DNA of 64,000 nt from Myxococcales bacterium (GTDB lineage: Bacteria; Myxococcota_A; Bradymonadia; UBA7976; UBA1532): the NCBI GenBank assembly GCA_020633555.1, contig JACKDL010000027.1, positions 10,054-74,053 of the forward strand, read 5' to 3'. The first letter of the stretch is position 1, and each line of letters starts with the position of its first letter. Made by a program: the position numbers and the translations under genes. The notes below the pieces were generated by a model that ran no database searches, was not told the origin of the DNA, and saw only the letters and a program-made list of their open reading frames with translations. Positions 39,510 to 55,149 of this stretch are shown here, piece after piece.

Positions 39510-41705
39510 ATGAAGCACATGACGACGAAGGCCGCGCTGGCGTGGGCTGTGGGGGCTGTCCTGGCGGCCTGCGCGTCCGCCCAGGAGGATCCTGTGAGCT
39601 GCGCCGAGGGCACGGTCTGCGGGCCGGGCCGGGTCTGCGTGGCGGGGGCCTGCGTCACCCGGGACCGCGACGCCCTGCCCAGCCCGGGCCGCGATGTCGG
39701 CGCTGCCGACGCGCTGCCGCTGGACCGGGGGCAGCCCGAGGATCTGGGCGCGCGCGACGCGGTCGCCGATCGGGGGGGCGCGGACCTGGGCCCGGACGCG
39801 GCGGGGTCGGACGTGGGGGTCGACGGGGGTCGACCTGATCAGGGCTTGCCGGCGGATCAGGGGGCGGGGGACTGCGAGCCTGGGCGCGTGGAGGACTGCG
39901 GGATCACCCGCGGGCGTTGTCGCGCCGGGCGCCGCATCTGCAGCGACGCCGCGGTCTGGGGCCCGTGCATGGGCGAGGTTGGCCCGGAGCCCGAGGTGTG
40001 CAACGGCGCCGATGACGACTGCAACGGCGTGGTGGACGACGGGTTCCAGGTGGGCGAGGCCTGCGACGGGCTGGGCACCTGCGGGGCGGGGACGCTGGAG
40101 TGCGCCAGCCCCGTGATCACCCGCTGCAGCACCGAGCCCGGGGGCACCCGCGCCCAGGACCGCGCGGAGCGCTGCGACGGCGAGGACGACGACTGCGACG
40201 GCCGCGTGGACGAGGACTTCGCCGTCGGCCAGGCGTGCCAGGCGGCCTGTGGCGCGGGGGTCCGCGAGTGCGGGCCCGGCGGCTTCGCCCGCTGCAGCAC
40301 CGAGCTGGAGGGGAGCCAAGGGGCCGAGGGGCCCGAGATCTGCGACGGCCGCGATCAGGACTGCGATGGGCAGGTGGACGAGGGCTTCGACGTGGGCGGG
40401 GCCTGCCAGGGCACCGGGGCCTGCGGGGCGGGGGTGTGGGCCTGCGGACCGGGGGGACGCCAGTGCTCCAGCGATCCCGGGGGCGCCGACGACGCCAGCA
40501 CGCCGGAGCAGTGCGACGGGCAGGACAACGACTGCGATGGCCGGACGGACGAGGGGTTCGCCGTGGGCGTCGCGTGCCGGGCGCCGGGCGCATGCGGCGC
40601 CGGCACCCGGGAGTGCGGTCCCGCCGGCGATCTGATCTGCGACGTGGGCCCGGGGGGCAGCCGCAGCCGGGTGGCGCCCGAGCGCTGCGACGGGTTGGAC
40701 AACGACTGCGACGGGCAGGTGGACGAGGGCTTGGGCCTGGGCGACGCCTGCGGCGCCGTGGGGCTGTGCCCTGCGGGTCGGCTGGAGTGCGGGCCCGACG
40801 AGACGGTCATCTGCGACACCCGGCCCGGGGGCAGCCGCGACGCCAGCGCCGCCGAGCGCTGCAACGGGTTGGATGACGACTGCGACGGCGAGGTGGATGA
40901 GGCGTTGGACGCGGGCGAGGTTTGCGGGGGCGACGTGTGTGGCCCCGATCTGCCCACCTTGACCGTCGACGCGGGCCGCACCGGCGACACCCGCGGCCTG
41001 GCCGATGATCACGCGGGCAGCGCCTGCGTGCCCGAGGCCACCGGCCCCGATCAGGTGCTGCGCTTCCAGGCGCAGGCGGGCGAGCATGTGGTGGGCGTCG
41101 CTCCCCTTTCCGCCGACTTCGACCCCGTCTTCTGGGTGGCCCGCGGCTGCGACACCCTCAACCAGTGCACGGCGAGCCTGGGCTCGGGGCGGGTGCAGGC
41201 CGGCCGGCCCAAGGCCCGGCGGGGGGTCTTGGCGGCGGGGGAGCATGTGGTGGTGGTGGACGGCCGTGACGCGGCTGGCGGCGCCTACGCCCTGTCGCTG
41301 CGGCCTTTCAGCGCTGGCGAGACCTGCGCCCGCGCCGTGGCGTTGCCTTTGCCGGGCCGGCTCGTCGGCACGCTGGACGGCCGGGCCAACGATCACGCCG
41401 GGCAACGCTGCCCCATCGGGCTGCTCACCACGGGCGCCGATCAGGCGGTGCGGTTCGAGCTGGCCGCGGCGGCCACGGTGCGTGTGCGGCTCACCCCCGA
41501 CACGAGCTGGATGCCCACGGTGTATGTGGTGCGCGACTGTGCCCAGGTGGACAACACCTGCGCCGGATCGGCCCGCGCGAACGCGCCCGGCCAGATCCTG
41601 GACTTCACCGCCGAGCTGGCGGCGGGCACCTGGTACGTGGTGGTGGAGCGCCCCTCGGCGCAGCAGGCGGGGGGCGAGTTCCTGCTGGAGCTCAGCCCCG
41701 AGTAG
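39510..41705 (+). CDS. Lipoprotein with six MopE-type metal-binding repeats
   Basis: 731 residues from ATG 39510; an upstream in-frame ATG at 39447 would bury the signal (MKHMTTKAALAWAVGAVLAA then Cys). An Asp/Gly/Pro linker is followed by an array with six copies of the putative metal-binding motif CxGxDxDCxGxVDE (for example CDGEDDDCDGRVDEDF, CDGQDNDCDGRTDEGF), each about 50 residues and holding extra Cys pairs. Two C-terminal beta-sandwich domains start GDTRGLADDHAG and GTLDGRANDHAG, resembling PPC-type domains. MopE in methanotrophs binds copper or calcium at the surface; here calcium-like acidic loops are more likely. Exposed on the outer membrane by inference. Confidence 0.87.
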   Translation: MKHMTTKAALAWAVGAVLAACASAQEDPVSCAEGTVCGPGRVCVAGACVTRDRDALPSPGRDVGAADALPLDRGQPEDLGARDAVADRGGADLGPDAAGSDVGVDGGRPDQGLPADQGAGDCEPGRVEDCGITRGRCRAGRRICSDAAVWGPCMGEVGPEPEVCNGADDDCNGVVDDGFQVGEACDGLGTCGAGTLECASPVITRCSTEPGGTRAQDRAERCDGEDDDCDGRVDEDFAVGQACQAACGAGVRECGPGGFARCSTELEGSQGAEGPEICDGRDQDCDGQVDEGFDVGGACQGTGACGAGVWACGPGGRQCSSDPGGADDASTPEQCDGQDNDCDGRTDEGFAVGVACRAPGACGAGTRECGPAGDLICDVGPGGSRSRVAPERCDGLDNDCDGQVDEGLGLGDACGAVGLCPAGRLECGPDETVICDTRPGGSRDASAAERCNGLDDDCDGEVDEALDAGEVCGGDVCGPDLPTLTVDAGRTGDTRGLADDHAGSACVPEATGPDQVLRFQAQAGEHVVGVAPLSADFDPVFWVARGCDTLNQCTASLGSGRVQAGRPKARRGVLAAGEHVVVVDGRDAAGGAYALSLRPFSAGETCARAVALPLPGRLVGTLDGRANDHAGQRCPIGLLTTGADQAVRFELAAAATVRVRLTPDTSWMPTVYVVRDCAQVDNTCAGSARANAPGQILDFTAELAAGTWYVVVERPSAQQAGGEFLLELSPE

Positions 41706-41774
41706 CAGGCTGACCTGCCCGGGGCGGCGGGCGCCACCCCGTGTGCGGGGCCCCGGGCGGGGGCCCGCCCCAGC

Positions 41775-43190
41775 TCACTTGTTGAGGAAGTCCTTGAGCA
41801 GATCGCCGAAGCTGCCGAGCGCCTTGGGCACCTCGGACTGCTTGCGGTACTCGGCGAAGGCCACCTCTTCGTCGTGGTACTTCAGGGCCTTGCGGGACGC
41901 GCGGATGCGGCCGCGCTTGGCGTCCACCTCGATGATCTTGAACTTGAGCTGGGTCCCCGGGGGGAAGTCGCGGCCGTGATCGGCGCCGCGATCGGTGTCC
42001 ATCTCGCTGTTCGGGATGAGCGCCTGCACCTTCTCGCCGATGGACACGAAGACGCCGAACTTCTCGACCTTGGCCACCGGGCCCTCGAGCACATCACCCG
42101 TCTTGCAGGGGATGACCACCGGCTGGCGCTTCTCCCAGACTTCGGGCGTGAGCAGGCCGATGCGCTTCTTGTCGCGATCGACCTTCTCGACCATCACCGT
42201 CAGCTCCTGCCCGACGGTGAGCACCTCGCCCGGGTGCTCGATGCGCCGCTCGGCGGTGATGCCGGAGACGTGGAGCAGGCCGTCGATGCCGGGGGCGATC
42301 TCGACGAAGGCGCCGAAGGGCTGCACGCGCTTGACGGTGCCCTGCATGGGGGCGCCGAACTTCACGGCGTCCACGAAGGTGGCGAAGGGGTCGTCCGCCA
42401 GCGCCTTCATGCTCAGGGCCACCTTGCCCTTGGCCTGATCGACGCGGATGACCTTCACCTCGACGGCGTCGCCGGGGTTCAGCTTGTCGGCGGGCTGGTT
42501 GATCCGCTCGTGGCTGATCTCGCTGACGTGGACCATGCCCTCGAGCCCGTTGCCCAGATCGACGAAGGCGCCGAAGGGCTTCAGGTGGGTCACGGTGCCC
42601 TGCTTGATGTCGCCGACGCGCAGGTCGCTGGTCAGGTTCGCCGAGCGCTCGCTCTCCTCGGCCTCGAGCAGGGCCCGGCGCGACACCACCAGGTTCTTGC
42701 CGTTGCCGAACTCGGTGACCTTGAACAGGTAGTGCTTGCCGATGTGGCTGCTGGGCTCGCGCTCGAAGCGCAGCGAGAACTGGCGCGACGGGCAGAAGGC
42801 CCGCACACCGCGGACCCGGATCTCGTAGCCGCCCTTGTTGGTGGCGACCACGGCGCCCTCGACGGGCACCTGATCCTTATAGGCCTGCTCGATCTCGCCG
42901 AGGATCTCCTGGGCGCGCATGTTGCGCCGCGAGAGCTGCACGGCGCCGCGGGTGGCGACCACCTCGGCCTCGAGCTCGTCGCCCTCGTTGAACCGCAGCT
43001 CGCCGTCCTCGCCCTTGAGCTCGTTCAGCGCGATGTAGCCCTCGGACCGGGCGCCGTAGTCGATGAAGGCCACCTCACCGGCGATCTTCGAGATGCGGCC
43101 CTTGACGATGTCGCCGGGCGACACGGAGCGAGCCTGGAAGCTCGTCTCGAGGTCGGCCTGGGGCGCGGGGGCTTGCTTGATGTCGCTCAT
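41775..43190 (-). CDS. S1-domain RNA-binding protein (RpsA-like)
   Basis: 471 residues with five S1 domains beginning near 25, 108, 193, 281 and 366. The third and fourth are the most canonical: KQGTVTHLKPFGAFVDLGNG with GMVHVSEIS, and MQGTVKRVQPFGAFVEIAPG with GLLHVSGIT. Ribosomal protein S1 usually has six domains in proteobacteria, so this may be a shortened S1 or a separate S1-family protein. It binds RNA and may aid translation initiation or decay. It has a good promoter (43250-43278) and a leader of about 50 bases containing GGCCCG-TGCATT-CGGGCC, a possible autoregulatory stem. Confidence 0.88.
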   Translation of the reverse strand: MSDIKQAPAPQADLETSFQARSVSPGDIVKGRISKIAGEVAFIDYGARSEGYIALNELKGEDGELRFNEGDELEAEVVATRGAVQLSRRNMRAQEILGEIEQAYKDQVPVEGAVVATNKGGYEIRVRGVRAFCPSRQFSLRFEREPSSHIGKHYLFKVTEFGNGKNLVVSRRALLEAEESERSANLTSDLRVGDIKQGTVTHLKPFGAFVDLGNGLEGMVHVSEISHERINQPADKLNPGDAVEVKVIRVDQAKGKVALSMKALADDPFATFVDAVKFGAPMQGTVKRVQPFGAFVEIAPGIDGLLHVSGITAERRIEHPGEVLTVGQELTVMVEKVDRDKKRIGLLTPEVWEKRQPVVIPCKTGDVLEGPVAKVEKFGVFVSIGEKVQALIPNSEMDTDRGADHGRDFPPGTQLKFKIIEVDAKRGRIRASRKALKYHDEEVAFAEYRKQSEVPKALGSFGDLLKDFLNK

Positions 43191-43249
43191 GGCACGTGGA
43201 TCCGACGGCAGGGGCCCGAATGCACGGGCCGGGGGATGAAGCGGCGCGG

Positions 43250-43278
43250 AATATAGGCAATGGGGCCGCCGGTGGCAA
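43250..43278 (-). promoter_or_regulatory. Promoter of the S1-domain gene
   Basis: TTGCCA (43278-43273), 17 bases, TATATT (43255-43250): one of the best sigma-70-type matches in the window. The start codon lies about 60 bases downstream at 43190. Confidence 0.65.
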
Positions 43279-43305
43279 GTCGCGGCGCGGCGGGCCTGCC
43301 GCGAG

Positions 43306-43328
43306 GCCCGCGGCGATCCGCCGCGGGC
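43306..43328. repeat. Inverted repeat in the S1/prkA divergent gap
   Basis: GCCCGCGGC and GCCGCGGGC are perfect 9-base arms around GATCC. It lies between the two divergent promoters, upstream of an AT-rich segment (43345-43385). It could be an operator for either gene; nothing else is seen in the 272-base gap besides the promoters. Confidence 0.4.
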
Positions 43329-43397
43329 TCGGCGGTGTCCGGTTCCTGAAGTTGTAAGTTGCTGAATTTTAAGGGTGTTTTTGTTCGGGGTGCGCCC

Positions 43398-43426
43398 TTG
43401 CTGCGACCGACGGGTCGGGGTAAGGT
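43398..43426 (+). promoter_or_regulatory. Candidate promoter of the prkA operon
   Basis: TTGCTG (43398-43403), 17 bases, TAAGGT (43421-43426), with the ATG 37 bases later. The AT-rich block just upstream could be an UP-like element. In enterics this operon is controlled by a stationary-phase sigma factor; that cannot be judged here. Confidence 0.45.
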
Positions 43427-43462
43427 GACCGTTGCGTCAGCCACGTTTGAGCAGGAGACGAA

Positions 43463-45511
<2,049 letters not shown>

Positions 45512-45600
45512 GCGCCGCCCGGCCCTGAGTCCGACGGCCGCGACCCAGGCGGGGCGCGGTCGTCGCTTTCGCCGACCCTTCAGTTTCTCCGCGAGGGCCC

Positions 45601-48239
<2,639 letters not shown>

Positions 48240-48367
48240 GAGCCGCCTGGACGCCCGAAGCGCAGGGCTCGGCGCGTCTGGGGCGGCGCCGGGCGCATCT
48301 TCACCGCGCTGTCACCTTGGCCGGGGGGCCAGCGGTGAGTATGCTCGGCAGCTTGATTGGGGGGGGC

Positions 48368-49219
48368 ATGAGCAACACCAACCGGGGCGAGATCAGGGCG
48401 CAGATCCCGCGGGTGCGCACGGCGACGCCGGATTTCCAGATCCGGGCCGTGGGGGCCACCAACGTGGGGCGGCGCCGCGAGGCCAACGAGGACAGCTACC
48501 TCATGCTGCCCAAGAACGGCCTGTTCATCGTCGCCGACGGCATGGGCGGGCACGCGGGCGGGCAGGTGGCCAGCACGCTCACCGCCCAGACCTGCGCGCA
48601 GGCAGTGCTCCGTCGGCTCGGGGAGGCCGAGCAGGCCAGCCAGGCCACCGGGCGGCCGGTGCCCGTGGCTGATCTCATCGAGGCGTCGGTGCGTGAGGCC
48701 TGCCACCGGGTCTACGACACCGCGCGGCGCAACCTCCACCTGAGCAACATGGGCAGCACGGTCACCTTCATGCTGGCCTATGGGGGGCACCTGCACCTGG
48801 GGCACGTGGGCGACAGCCGCGCCTACCTGGTGCGCGACGACCAGATCCATCAGGTCACCGAGGATCACAGCCTGGTGCAGGAGCAGGTGGCCCAGGGGAT
48901 CATCACCCCCGAGCAGGCCAAGGTGTCGATGATGCGCAACATCATCACCCGCAGCATCGGCTACGAGCGCGAGGTGCAGGTGGACACCGCGGCCCTGCCG
49001 GTGCGCAAAGGCGACAAGATCCTGCTGTGCAGCGACGGCTTGACCGGCCATGTGGAGGATCGCGAGATCCTGGACCATGTGCGGCGCCTGTCGCTGCACC
49101 GTGCGCCCGAGGCGCTGATCGAGCTGGCCAACCGCCGAGGCGGCGACGACAACACCACCATCGTGCTCGCCGAGATCGGCGGGGGCCGCGGCAAGCAGCG
49201 GCGCAAGCACCAGCGGTGA
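48368..49219 (+). CDS. PP2C-type Ser/Thr protein phosphatase
   Basis: 283 residues from ATG 48368, preceded by a G-rich run; an ATG at 48341 in frame is an alternative. PPM family motifs carry the metal-binding Asp residues: RREANEDSYLML, FIVADGMGGHAGGQVAS, GSTVTFMLAY, LGHVGDSRAYLV, ITRSIGY, LLCSDGLTG and GGDDNTTIVL. It is a stand-alone catalytic domain like bacterial Stp/PstP. It reverses Ser/Thr phosphorylation by kinases such as PrkA just upstream or the kinase at 28331-29848. Its stop overlaps the next GTG. Confidence 0.94.
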   Translation: MSNTNRGEIRAQIPRVRTATPDFQIRAVGATNVGRRREANEDSYLMLPKNGLFIVADGMGGHAGGQVASTLTAQTCAQAVLRRLGEAEQASQATGRPVPVADLIEASVREACHRVYDTARRNLHLSNMGSTVTFMLAYGGHLHLGHVGDSRAYLVRDDQIHQVTEDHSLVQEQVAQGIITPEQAKVSMMRNIITRSIGYEREVQVDTAALPVRKGDKILLCSDGLTGHVEDREILDHVRRLSLHRAPEALIELANRRGGDDNTTIVLAEIGGGRGKQRRKHQR

Positions 49220-50166
49220 GCGCGGCCCAGGCCGCGGCGCCGCCCCGGGCGCTGGCCTGGACCGTGGCTCTGGGGTGGGCCCTTCTGGAACCCATCGTGG
49301 GCCCTTCCCCGGCCCTCGCGCGCCACCGCGGCCGATGGCTGGTGGACGCGGGCGAGACCGAGCTGGCCATCCTGTACCTGCATCAGCACCTGGAGGCGTG
49401 GCCCGAGGATCCGTGGCTGCATTTCCACGCGGGCCGCGCCGCGCAGCTCAAGGGGCTGGGCCACGAGGCGCAGGTGCGCTTCGCCCACGCGGCGGCCCTG
49501 GCCCCCTCCGAGCCCACGTTTCGGTTCGCGCTGGGCTACGCCTTGCGGCAGGCCGGCCACCTGGCTGCCGCCGCGGCCGAGTACCGGCGGGCGCTGGAGG
49601 AGGCCCCCGAGGATCCGCGGATCCTGTTCAACCTGGGCATCGTGGAGCGCGAGCGGGGGGCGCTGGCGTCGGCCCAGCGGTGCTTCGAGCAGGTCTGCGC
49701 CCGCTGGCGGCGGGATGGGCGAGCCCACTACACCCTGGGGGTCTGCGCCTACGAGCGGCAGGACCTGGACCGGTCGCGGGAGGCCCTGTTGCGGGCGGTG
49801 CGCCTGGACAAGCGCCACCACAAGAGCTGGTACCAGCTTGGCCTGGTGCACCTGGAGCAGGACCGCGCCGCCGAGGCGCGCGATGCGCTGCGGCAGGCCC
49901 TTCGGCTGCAACCGAGCTACGCGCCGGCCCACTATGCTCTGGGGCGGTGCCTGGTGACCGAGGATCCTGCCGCGGCCGCCCGGCACCTGCGCGAGGCCAT
50001 CCTGGGCCAGCCGCCGGTGCGGCGGGCGCACCTTGATCTGGGTCGGCTGCACGAGAAGGCCGGGCACCTGGACCGGGCCCGTGCCGAGTACGCCCTGTAC
50101 CAGCGTCACCACCCCGAGAAGCACCAGGCCTTCATCGCCGAGCGGCTGGCGGCGCTGAGCCCGTGA
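49216..50166 (+). CDS. TPR-repeat protein
   Basis: 316 residues from a GTG overlapping the phosphatase stop (GTGA). An N-terminal hydrophobic stretch (ALAWTVALGWALLEPIVGPSPALA) may be a membrane anchor or signal. The rest consists of about seven TPR-like units, for example PDWLHFHAGRAAQLKGLGHE-type, FRFALGYALRQAGHLAAAAA, HYTLGVCAYERQDLDRSREA, SWYQLGLVHLEQDRAAEARD and HYALGRCLVTEDPAAAARHL. It is probably a protein-interaction partner of the phosphatase or of envelope complexes. Translational coupling continues downstream into fdhD. Confidence 0.85.
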   Translation: MSAAQAAAPPRALAWTVALGWALLEPIVGPSPALARHRGRWLVDAGETELAILYLHQHLEAWPEDPWLHFHAGRAAQLKGLGHEAQVRFAHAAALAPSEPTFRFALGYALRQAGHLAAAAAEYRRALEEAPEDPRILFNLGIVERERGALASAQRCFEQVCARWRRDGRAHYTLGVCAYERQDLDRSREALLRAVRLDKRHHKSWYQLGLVHLEQDRAAEARDALRQALRLQPSYAPAHYALGRCLVTEDPAAAARHLREAILGQPPVRRAHLDLGRLHEKAGHLDRARAEYALYQRHHPEKHQAFIAERLAALSP

Positions 50167-50945
50167 GCGCCCGGGATCCCGGGCTGCGGGCACAGACGCT
50201 GTGGCGGGATGGCGCGGCCGAGGCGGACCAGCTCGTGGTGGAGGCCCCGCTGGAGCTGCACCTGGATGGCCAGCCCCTGGCGGTGCTGATGCGCACGCCG
50301 GGCGAAGATCTGGACCTGGCGGCCGGCTTCCTGGTGACCGAGGGCCTGGCCGAGTGGCCCGACGACCTGCACAGCCTGGGGCACTGCACCGATCCCAACC
50401 GGCCGAACCGCGAGAACGTGGTGAAGGTCACCCGGGCGCCCGGTGCGCCGCGCCCGGCGGAGCGCGGCTTCGTGGCTACGGCGGGCTGCGGGCTGTGCGG
50501 CAAGCGCCAGATCGAGGACCTGTTCCAGCGGGCGCCGCCGCTGACCGAGCGGCTGCGGTTGGACGCCGGCGTGCTGGCGGCCCTGCCTGAGACCCTGCGG
50601 GCGGCCCAGCCCCGGTTTGCAGCCAGCGGTGGGCTCCATGGGGCCGCGCTGGTGACGGCGGCTGGCGATTTGGTGTGCGCCCGCGAGGACGTGGGCCGCC
50701 ACAACGCCGTGGACAAGGTGCTGGGCGCCGAGTGGCGAGCCGACCGCTGGCCCCTCGAGGGGCAGGCGCTGGTGGTCTCCAGCCGGGCGGGCTTCGAGAT
50801 CCTGCAGAAGGCCCTGGTGGCGCGCGTGGGGGCGGTGGTGGCCGTGGGGGCCGCCAGCACCCTCGCCCACGACCTGGCCGTGCAGGCGGGTCTGAGCCTC
50901 TACAGCTTCGTGCGGGGCGCGGCCTTCAACGCCCACCAGCCCTGA
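50163..50945 (+). CDS. fdhD: FdhD formate dehydrogenase sulfurtransferase
   Basis: 260 residues from a GTG overlapping the TPR gene stop. Motifs: DLAAGFLVTEGL, the persulfide Cys pair in AGCGLCGK (C109 and C112), FAASGGLHGAALV, REDVGRHNAVDKVLG and SSRAGFEILQKAL. It transfers sulfur from IscS to molybdenum cofactor, needed to activate formate dehydrogenase. The convergent mobA gene overlaps its last 20 bases. No formate dehydrogenase gene is in the window, so the client enzyme is elsewhere. Confidence 0.95.
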   Translation: MSARDPGLRAQTLWRDGAAEADQLVVEAPLELHLDGQPLAVLMRTPGEDLDLAAGFLVTEGLAEWPDDLHSLGHCTDPNRPNRENVVKVTRAPGAPRPAERGFVATAGCGLCGKRQIEDLFQRAPPLTERLRLDAGVLAALPETLRAAQPRFAASGGLHGAALVTAAGDLVCAREDVGRHNAVDKVLGAEWRADRWPLEGQALVVSSRAGFEILQKALVARVGAVVAVGAASTLAHDLAVQAGLSLYSFVRGAAFNAHQP

Positions 50946-51513
50946 GCACCGCGAGATCCTCGGGCCGGTTCAGGTTGTGGAACCGCGCGGGATCGGGGTG
51001 ATCCACCACGGTCACGTCGCCCAGCAGACCCACGATGCGGCGGAAGCCGGGGGCCCCCTCGGTGAGGATGCGGTGCAGCGGCGCGTGGGCCGAGGCGTGC
51101 CACCAGCCCACCAATGGCTGGAGCTGCCCGTCGGCCTGCCACAGGGTGGCGTGGCCGGCGCGGTGGGGCAGGAGATCCAGCAGCAGGTCCGGGCCCACGT
51201 GGGGCAGATCCACCGGCAGCACGGCCACCCAGCCGTCTGCCCCGGTCAGCGCGCCCAACACGCCCCCCGGGGCGCCGCGATCCGCCATGCCGTCGGGCAC
51301 GGTGCGCAGGTCGAGTGCGCCGTAGGGGTGGTCGGCGCGGCCCACCAGGACGACCCCACCGGGGCAGACGGCCCGCAGGGTGGCCAGGGCGCGCCCTACG
51401 GGCGTCGAGCCGTCGGGCAGCGGGATCAGCCCCTTGGGCTGCCCGCCCATGCGCCGGGCGTGGCCGCCGGCGATGAGCGCCCCGCGGTCGAGGTGGGCCA
51501 ACCCCTCAGACAT
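50926..51513 (-). CDS. mobA: Molybdenum cofactor guanylyltransferase (MobA)
   Basis: 195 residues. The nucleotide-binding motif LIAGGHARRMGGQPKGLIPL fits the MobA signature, followed by GGVVLVGRADHPY, the metal-binding Asp in AVLPVDLPHVGPDLL, and NLNRPEDL near the C-terminus. It joins GMP to molybdopterin to give the bis-MGD cofactor used by formate dehydrogenase, the same enzyme FdhD activates, so the convergent neighbours serve one pathway. Its start overlaps the upstream amidotransferase stop by 8 bases. Confidence 0.92.
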   Translation of the reverse strand: MSEGLAHLDRGALIAGGHARRMGGQPKGLIPLPDGSTPVGRALATLRAVCPGGVVLVGRADHPYGALDLRTVPDGMADRGAPGGVLGALTGADGWVAVLPVDLPHVGPDLLLDLLPHRAGHATLWQADGQLQPLVGWWHASAHAPLHRILTEGAPGFRRIVGLLGDVTVVDHPDPARFHNLNRPEDLAVLRAGGR

Positions 51514-52222
51514 CCAGGCCCACCCAATGCCGCAGGAAGTTGCGCAGGATCACCTGCCCCGTGTGCACCGGCCGCAGGGCGGCCAGCAGCCGGTCGGTGG
51601 TGCCCGCCCCCGCCTCCTCGTCGATGATCTCCCGGCGCGCGGTGAGGTAGCGGCGCACCACGTCGTCGTCGAACTCGGGGTGGAACTGCACCGTGCGCCC
51701 GTTCTCGCCCAGCGCCATGCCCTGGTTGGGCGTCAGGGCGCTGTGCCCCAGCACCCGGGCGCCGGGCGGCGGCGTGTTCACGGCGTCCAGGTGGCTGAGC
51801 AGGGTGGGGAAGCGCCGCGGCAGCCCCTCGAAGAGCGGGTCCTCGGCCATCTCGACCTCGAAGACGCCGATCTCGCGGCCGTTGGGGTTGGGCCCCACGG
51901 CCCCGCCGAGCACGTCCCCCAGGAGCTGGTGGCCATAGCACACCCCCAGCACGGGCGCCCCCGCCGCCAGCACCTGCGCGCTCCACTGCCCGCAGCGCAC
52001 GGACCACGGCTCGTGGTCGTGCACGCGCGCGGCGCTGCCGGTGATGATCAGCCCGTCCACGTTGCCCGGCTGGGGGAAGCGCACGTCGGGCAGCGTGCCG
52101 TCCACCACCTCGAAGCGCTCCAGCGGCAGCCCGCTGGCCGCCGCAAACCAGTGCTCAAAGTCGCCCCGCGCGGCGACCACGTCGGGCTGGTTGTGCCCGG
52201 TGACCAGGATGATCGGCTTCAT
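51506..52222 (-). CDS. Class I glutamine amidotransferase-like protein
   Basis: 238 residues from ATG 52222; the frame is open far upstream but that part is Arg/Gly-rich and not protein-like. Nucleophile Cys in PVLGVCYGHQLLG, and the His of the triad in VQFHPEFDDD. GLIITGSAARVHDHEPW matches the GMP synthase-like GATase1 subfamily (YfeJ and similar). The partner synthase domain is missing, so the protein probably hydrolyses glutamine or a gamma-glutamyl compound alone. It is upstream of and overlaps mobA, which suggests joint expression. Confidence 0.88.
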   Translation of the reverse strand: MKPIILVTGHNQPDVVAARGDFEHWFAAASGLPLERFEVVDGTLPDVRFPQPGNVDGLIITGSAARVHDHEPWSVRCGQWSAQVLAAGAPVLGVCYGHQLLGDVLGGAVGPNPNGREIGVFEVEMAEDPLFEGLPRRFPTLLSHLDAVNTPPPGARVLGHSALTPNQGMALGENGRTVQFHPEFDDDVVRRYLTARREIIDEEAGAGTTDRLLAALRPVHTGQVILRNFLRHWVGLDV

Positions 52223-52495
52223 GCCCCGATGCTGCCCCACGCCACCGCCCGACTCAACGCCCGCGGCACCCACCCACCTGGCGCCTACCGCCACGAGTGA
52301 TGGCCCAACCACCGTCCGATCCACTCCCCCTCCCCACAACCCGTCACCCGACGCCAAGGGAGCGGGCCGGCGGCCCGGCGGGCGATGGGGCCCCGCAGGA
52401 CGAGGGATTCGGCGAAGCCGAAGACCGAGCCCGAGGCCGCCCCGGAGCCCGCCGGGTCGCTGGCCCGCGCCGAGTCGTCGCCGCCCCGCCCAGGG

Positions 52496-52519
52496 TTGGA
52501 CCGGCGCCAGCCGGTCCAA
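52496..52519. terminator. Hairpin in the 3' region of feoB
   Basis: TTGGACCGGC-GCCA-GCCGGTCCAA, a perfect 10-base stem, about 120 bases beyond the feoB stop on the minus strand. There is no T run. It may terminate feoB transcripts with Rho or be a structured intergenic element. Confidence 0.4.
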
Positions 52520-52600
52520 GCCGACACCTCAACCGCAGCGGTGGGACAGGCGCCGGCGCCCGCGTGCCAATCCAACCCGACACTTCAACCCCAGCGGTGG
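52515..52600. repeat. Imperfect 30-bp direct repeat
   Basis: Two 30-base units (52515-52544 and 52571-52600) agree at 27 positions: TCCAAgCCGACACcTCAACC and then gCAGCGGTGG versus cCAGCGGTGG, with the variable bases in lower case. They lie in the 417-base gap 52223-52639, which otherwise holds only the hairpin and low-complexity GC-rich DNA. No gene is seen there. Confidence 0.55.
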
Positions 52601-52639
52601 ATCAACCGTGAGCGCCTCGCCGGCTCAACCCGATCCACC

Positions 52640-54783
<2,144 letters not shown>

Positions 54784-54787
<4 letters not shown>

Positions 54788-55014
54788 CCGTCCACCTCCA
54801 CCGTGATGGCCGCGGCCTCGCGGCGCCGGATCGAGATCCGGCAGTGGCGCACCTCGAACTCCAGCGGATCGCCCAGGGGCGCGATCTTGCGCAGGGTGAC
54901 GGGGGTGCCGGGCACGAAGCCCAGCTCCAGCAGGCGGCGGCGGAAGCTCCGCTCGCCGCCCACCTGCAAGAGGCGCGCGGTCTGGGTGACCCGCAGGTCG
55001 GCCAGGGTGGGCAT
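54784..55014 (-). CDS. feoA: FeoA domain protein
   Basis: 76 residues, normal for FeoA. It is an SH3-like beta barrel with LRVTQTARLLQVGG, RRRLLELGFVPGTPVTLRKI and GDPLEFEVRHCRISIRRREA. It is a cytosolic partner needed for FeoB function. The stop overlaps the feoB GTG. A promoter is proposed at 55044-55072. The leader of about 25 bases shows no Fur-like box as clear as the one at 6826-6845. Confidence 0.95.
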
Positions 55015-55043
55015 TTGGGCTCCCGGGCGGTGGGCGACCCGCT

Positions 55044-55072
55044 AGTCTCGGCGCGGGACCGTCAAGTGTCAA
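55044..55072 (-). promoter_or_regulatory. Candidate feoAB promoter
   Basis: A perfect TTGACA (55072-55067) is followed after 17 bases by GAGACT (55049-55044), a weak -10. The start codon is 30 bases downstream. A weak -10 would suit regulation by an activator. Confidence 0.45.
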
Positions 55073-55093
55073 TGCGCGGGGATCCCGCCAACG

Positions 55094-55123
55094 TTGAGCG
55101 CGGCGCGGCGCGGCGGCTAAGGT
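55094..55123 (+). promoter_or_regulatory. Candidate promoter of the pseudopilin-like gene
   Basis: TTGAGC (55094-55099), 18 bases, TAAGGT (55118-55123). The -35 overlaps one of two AACGTT sites (55090-55095 and 55127-55132) that flank the promoter. The TAAGGTG string is shared with DNA before prkA and before the SlyD-like gene. Confidence 0.4.
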
Positions 55124-55149
55124 GACAACGTTCCATGCGTGGAGGGGCG

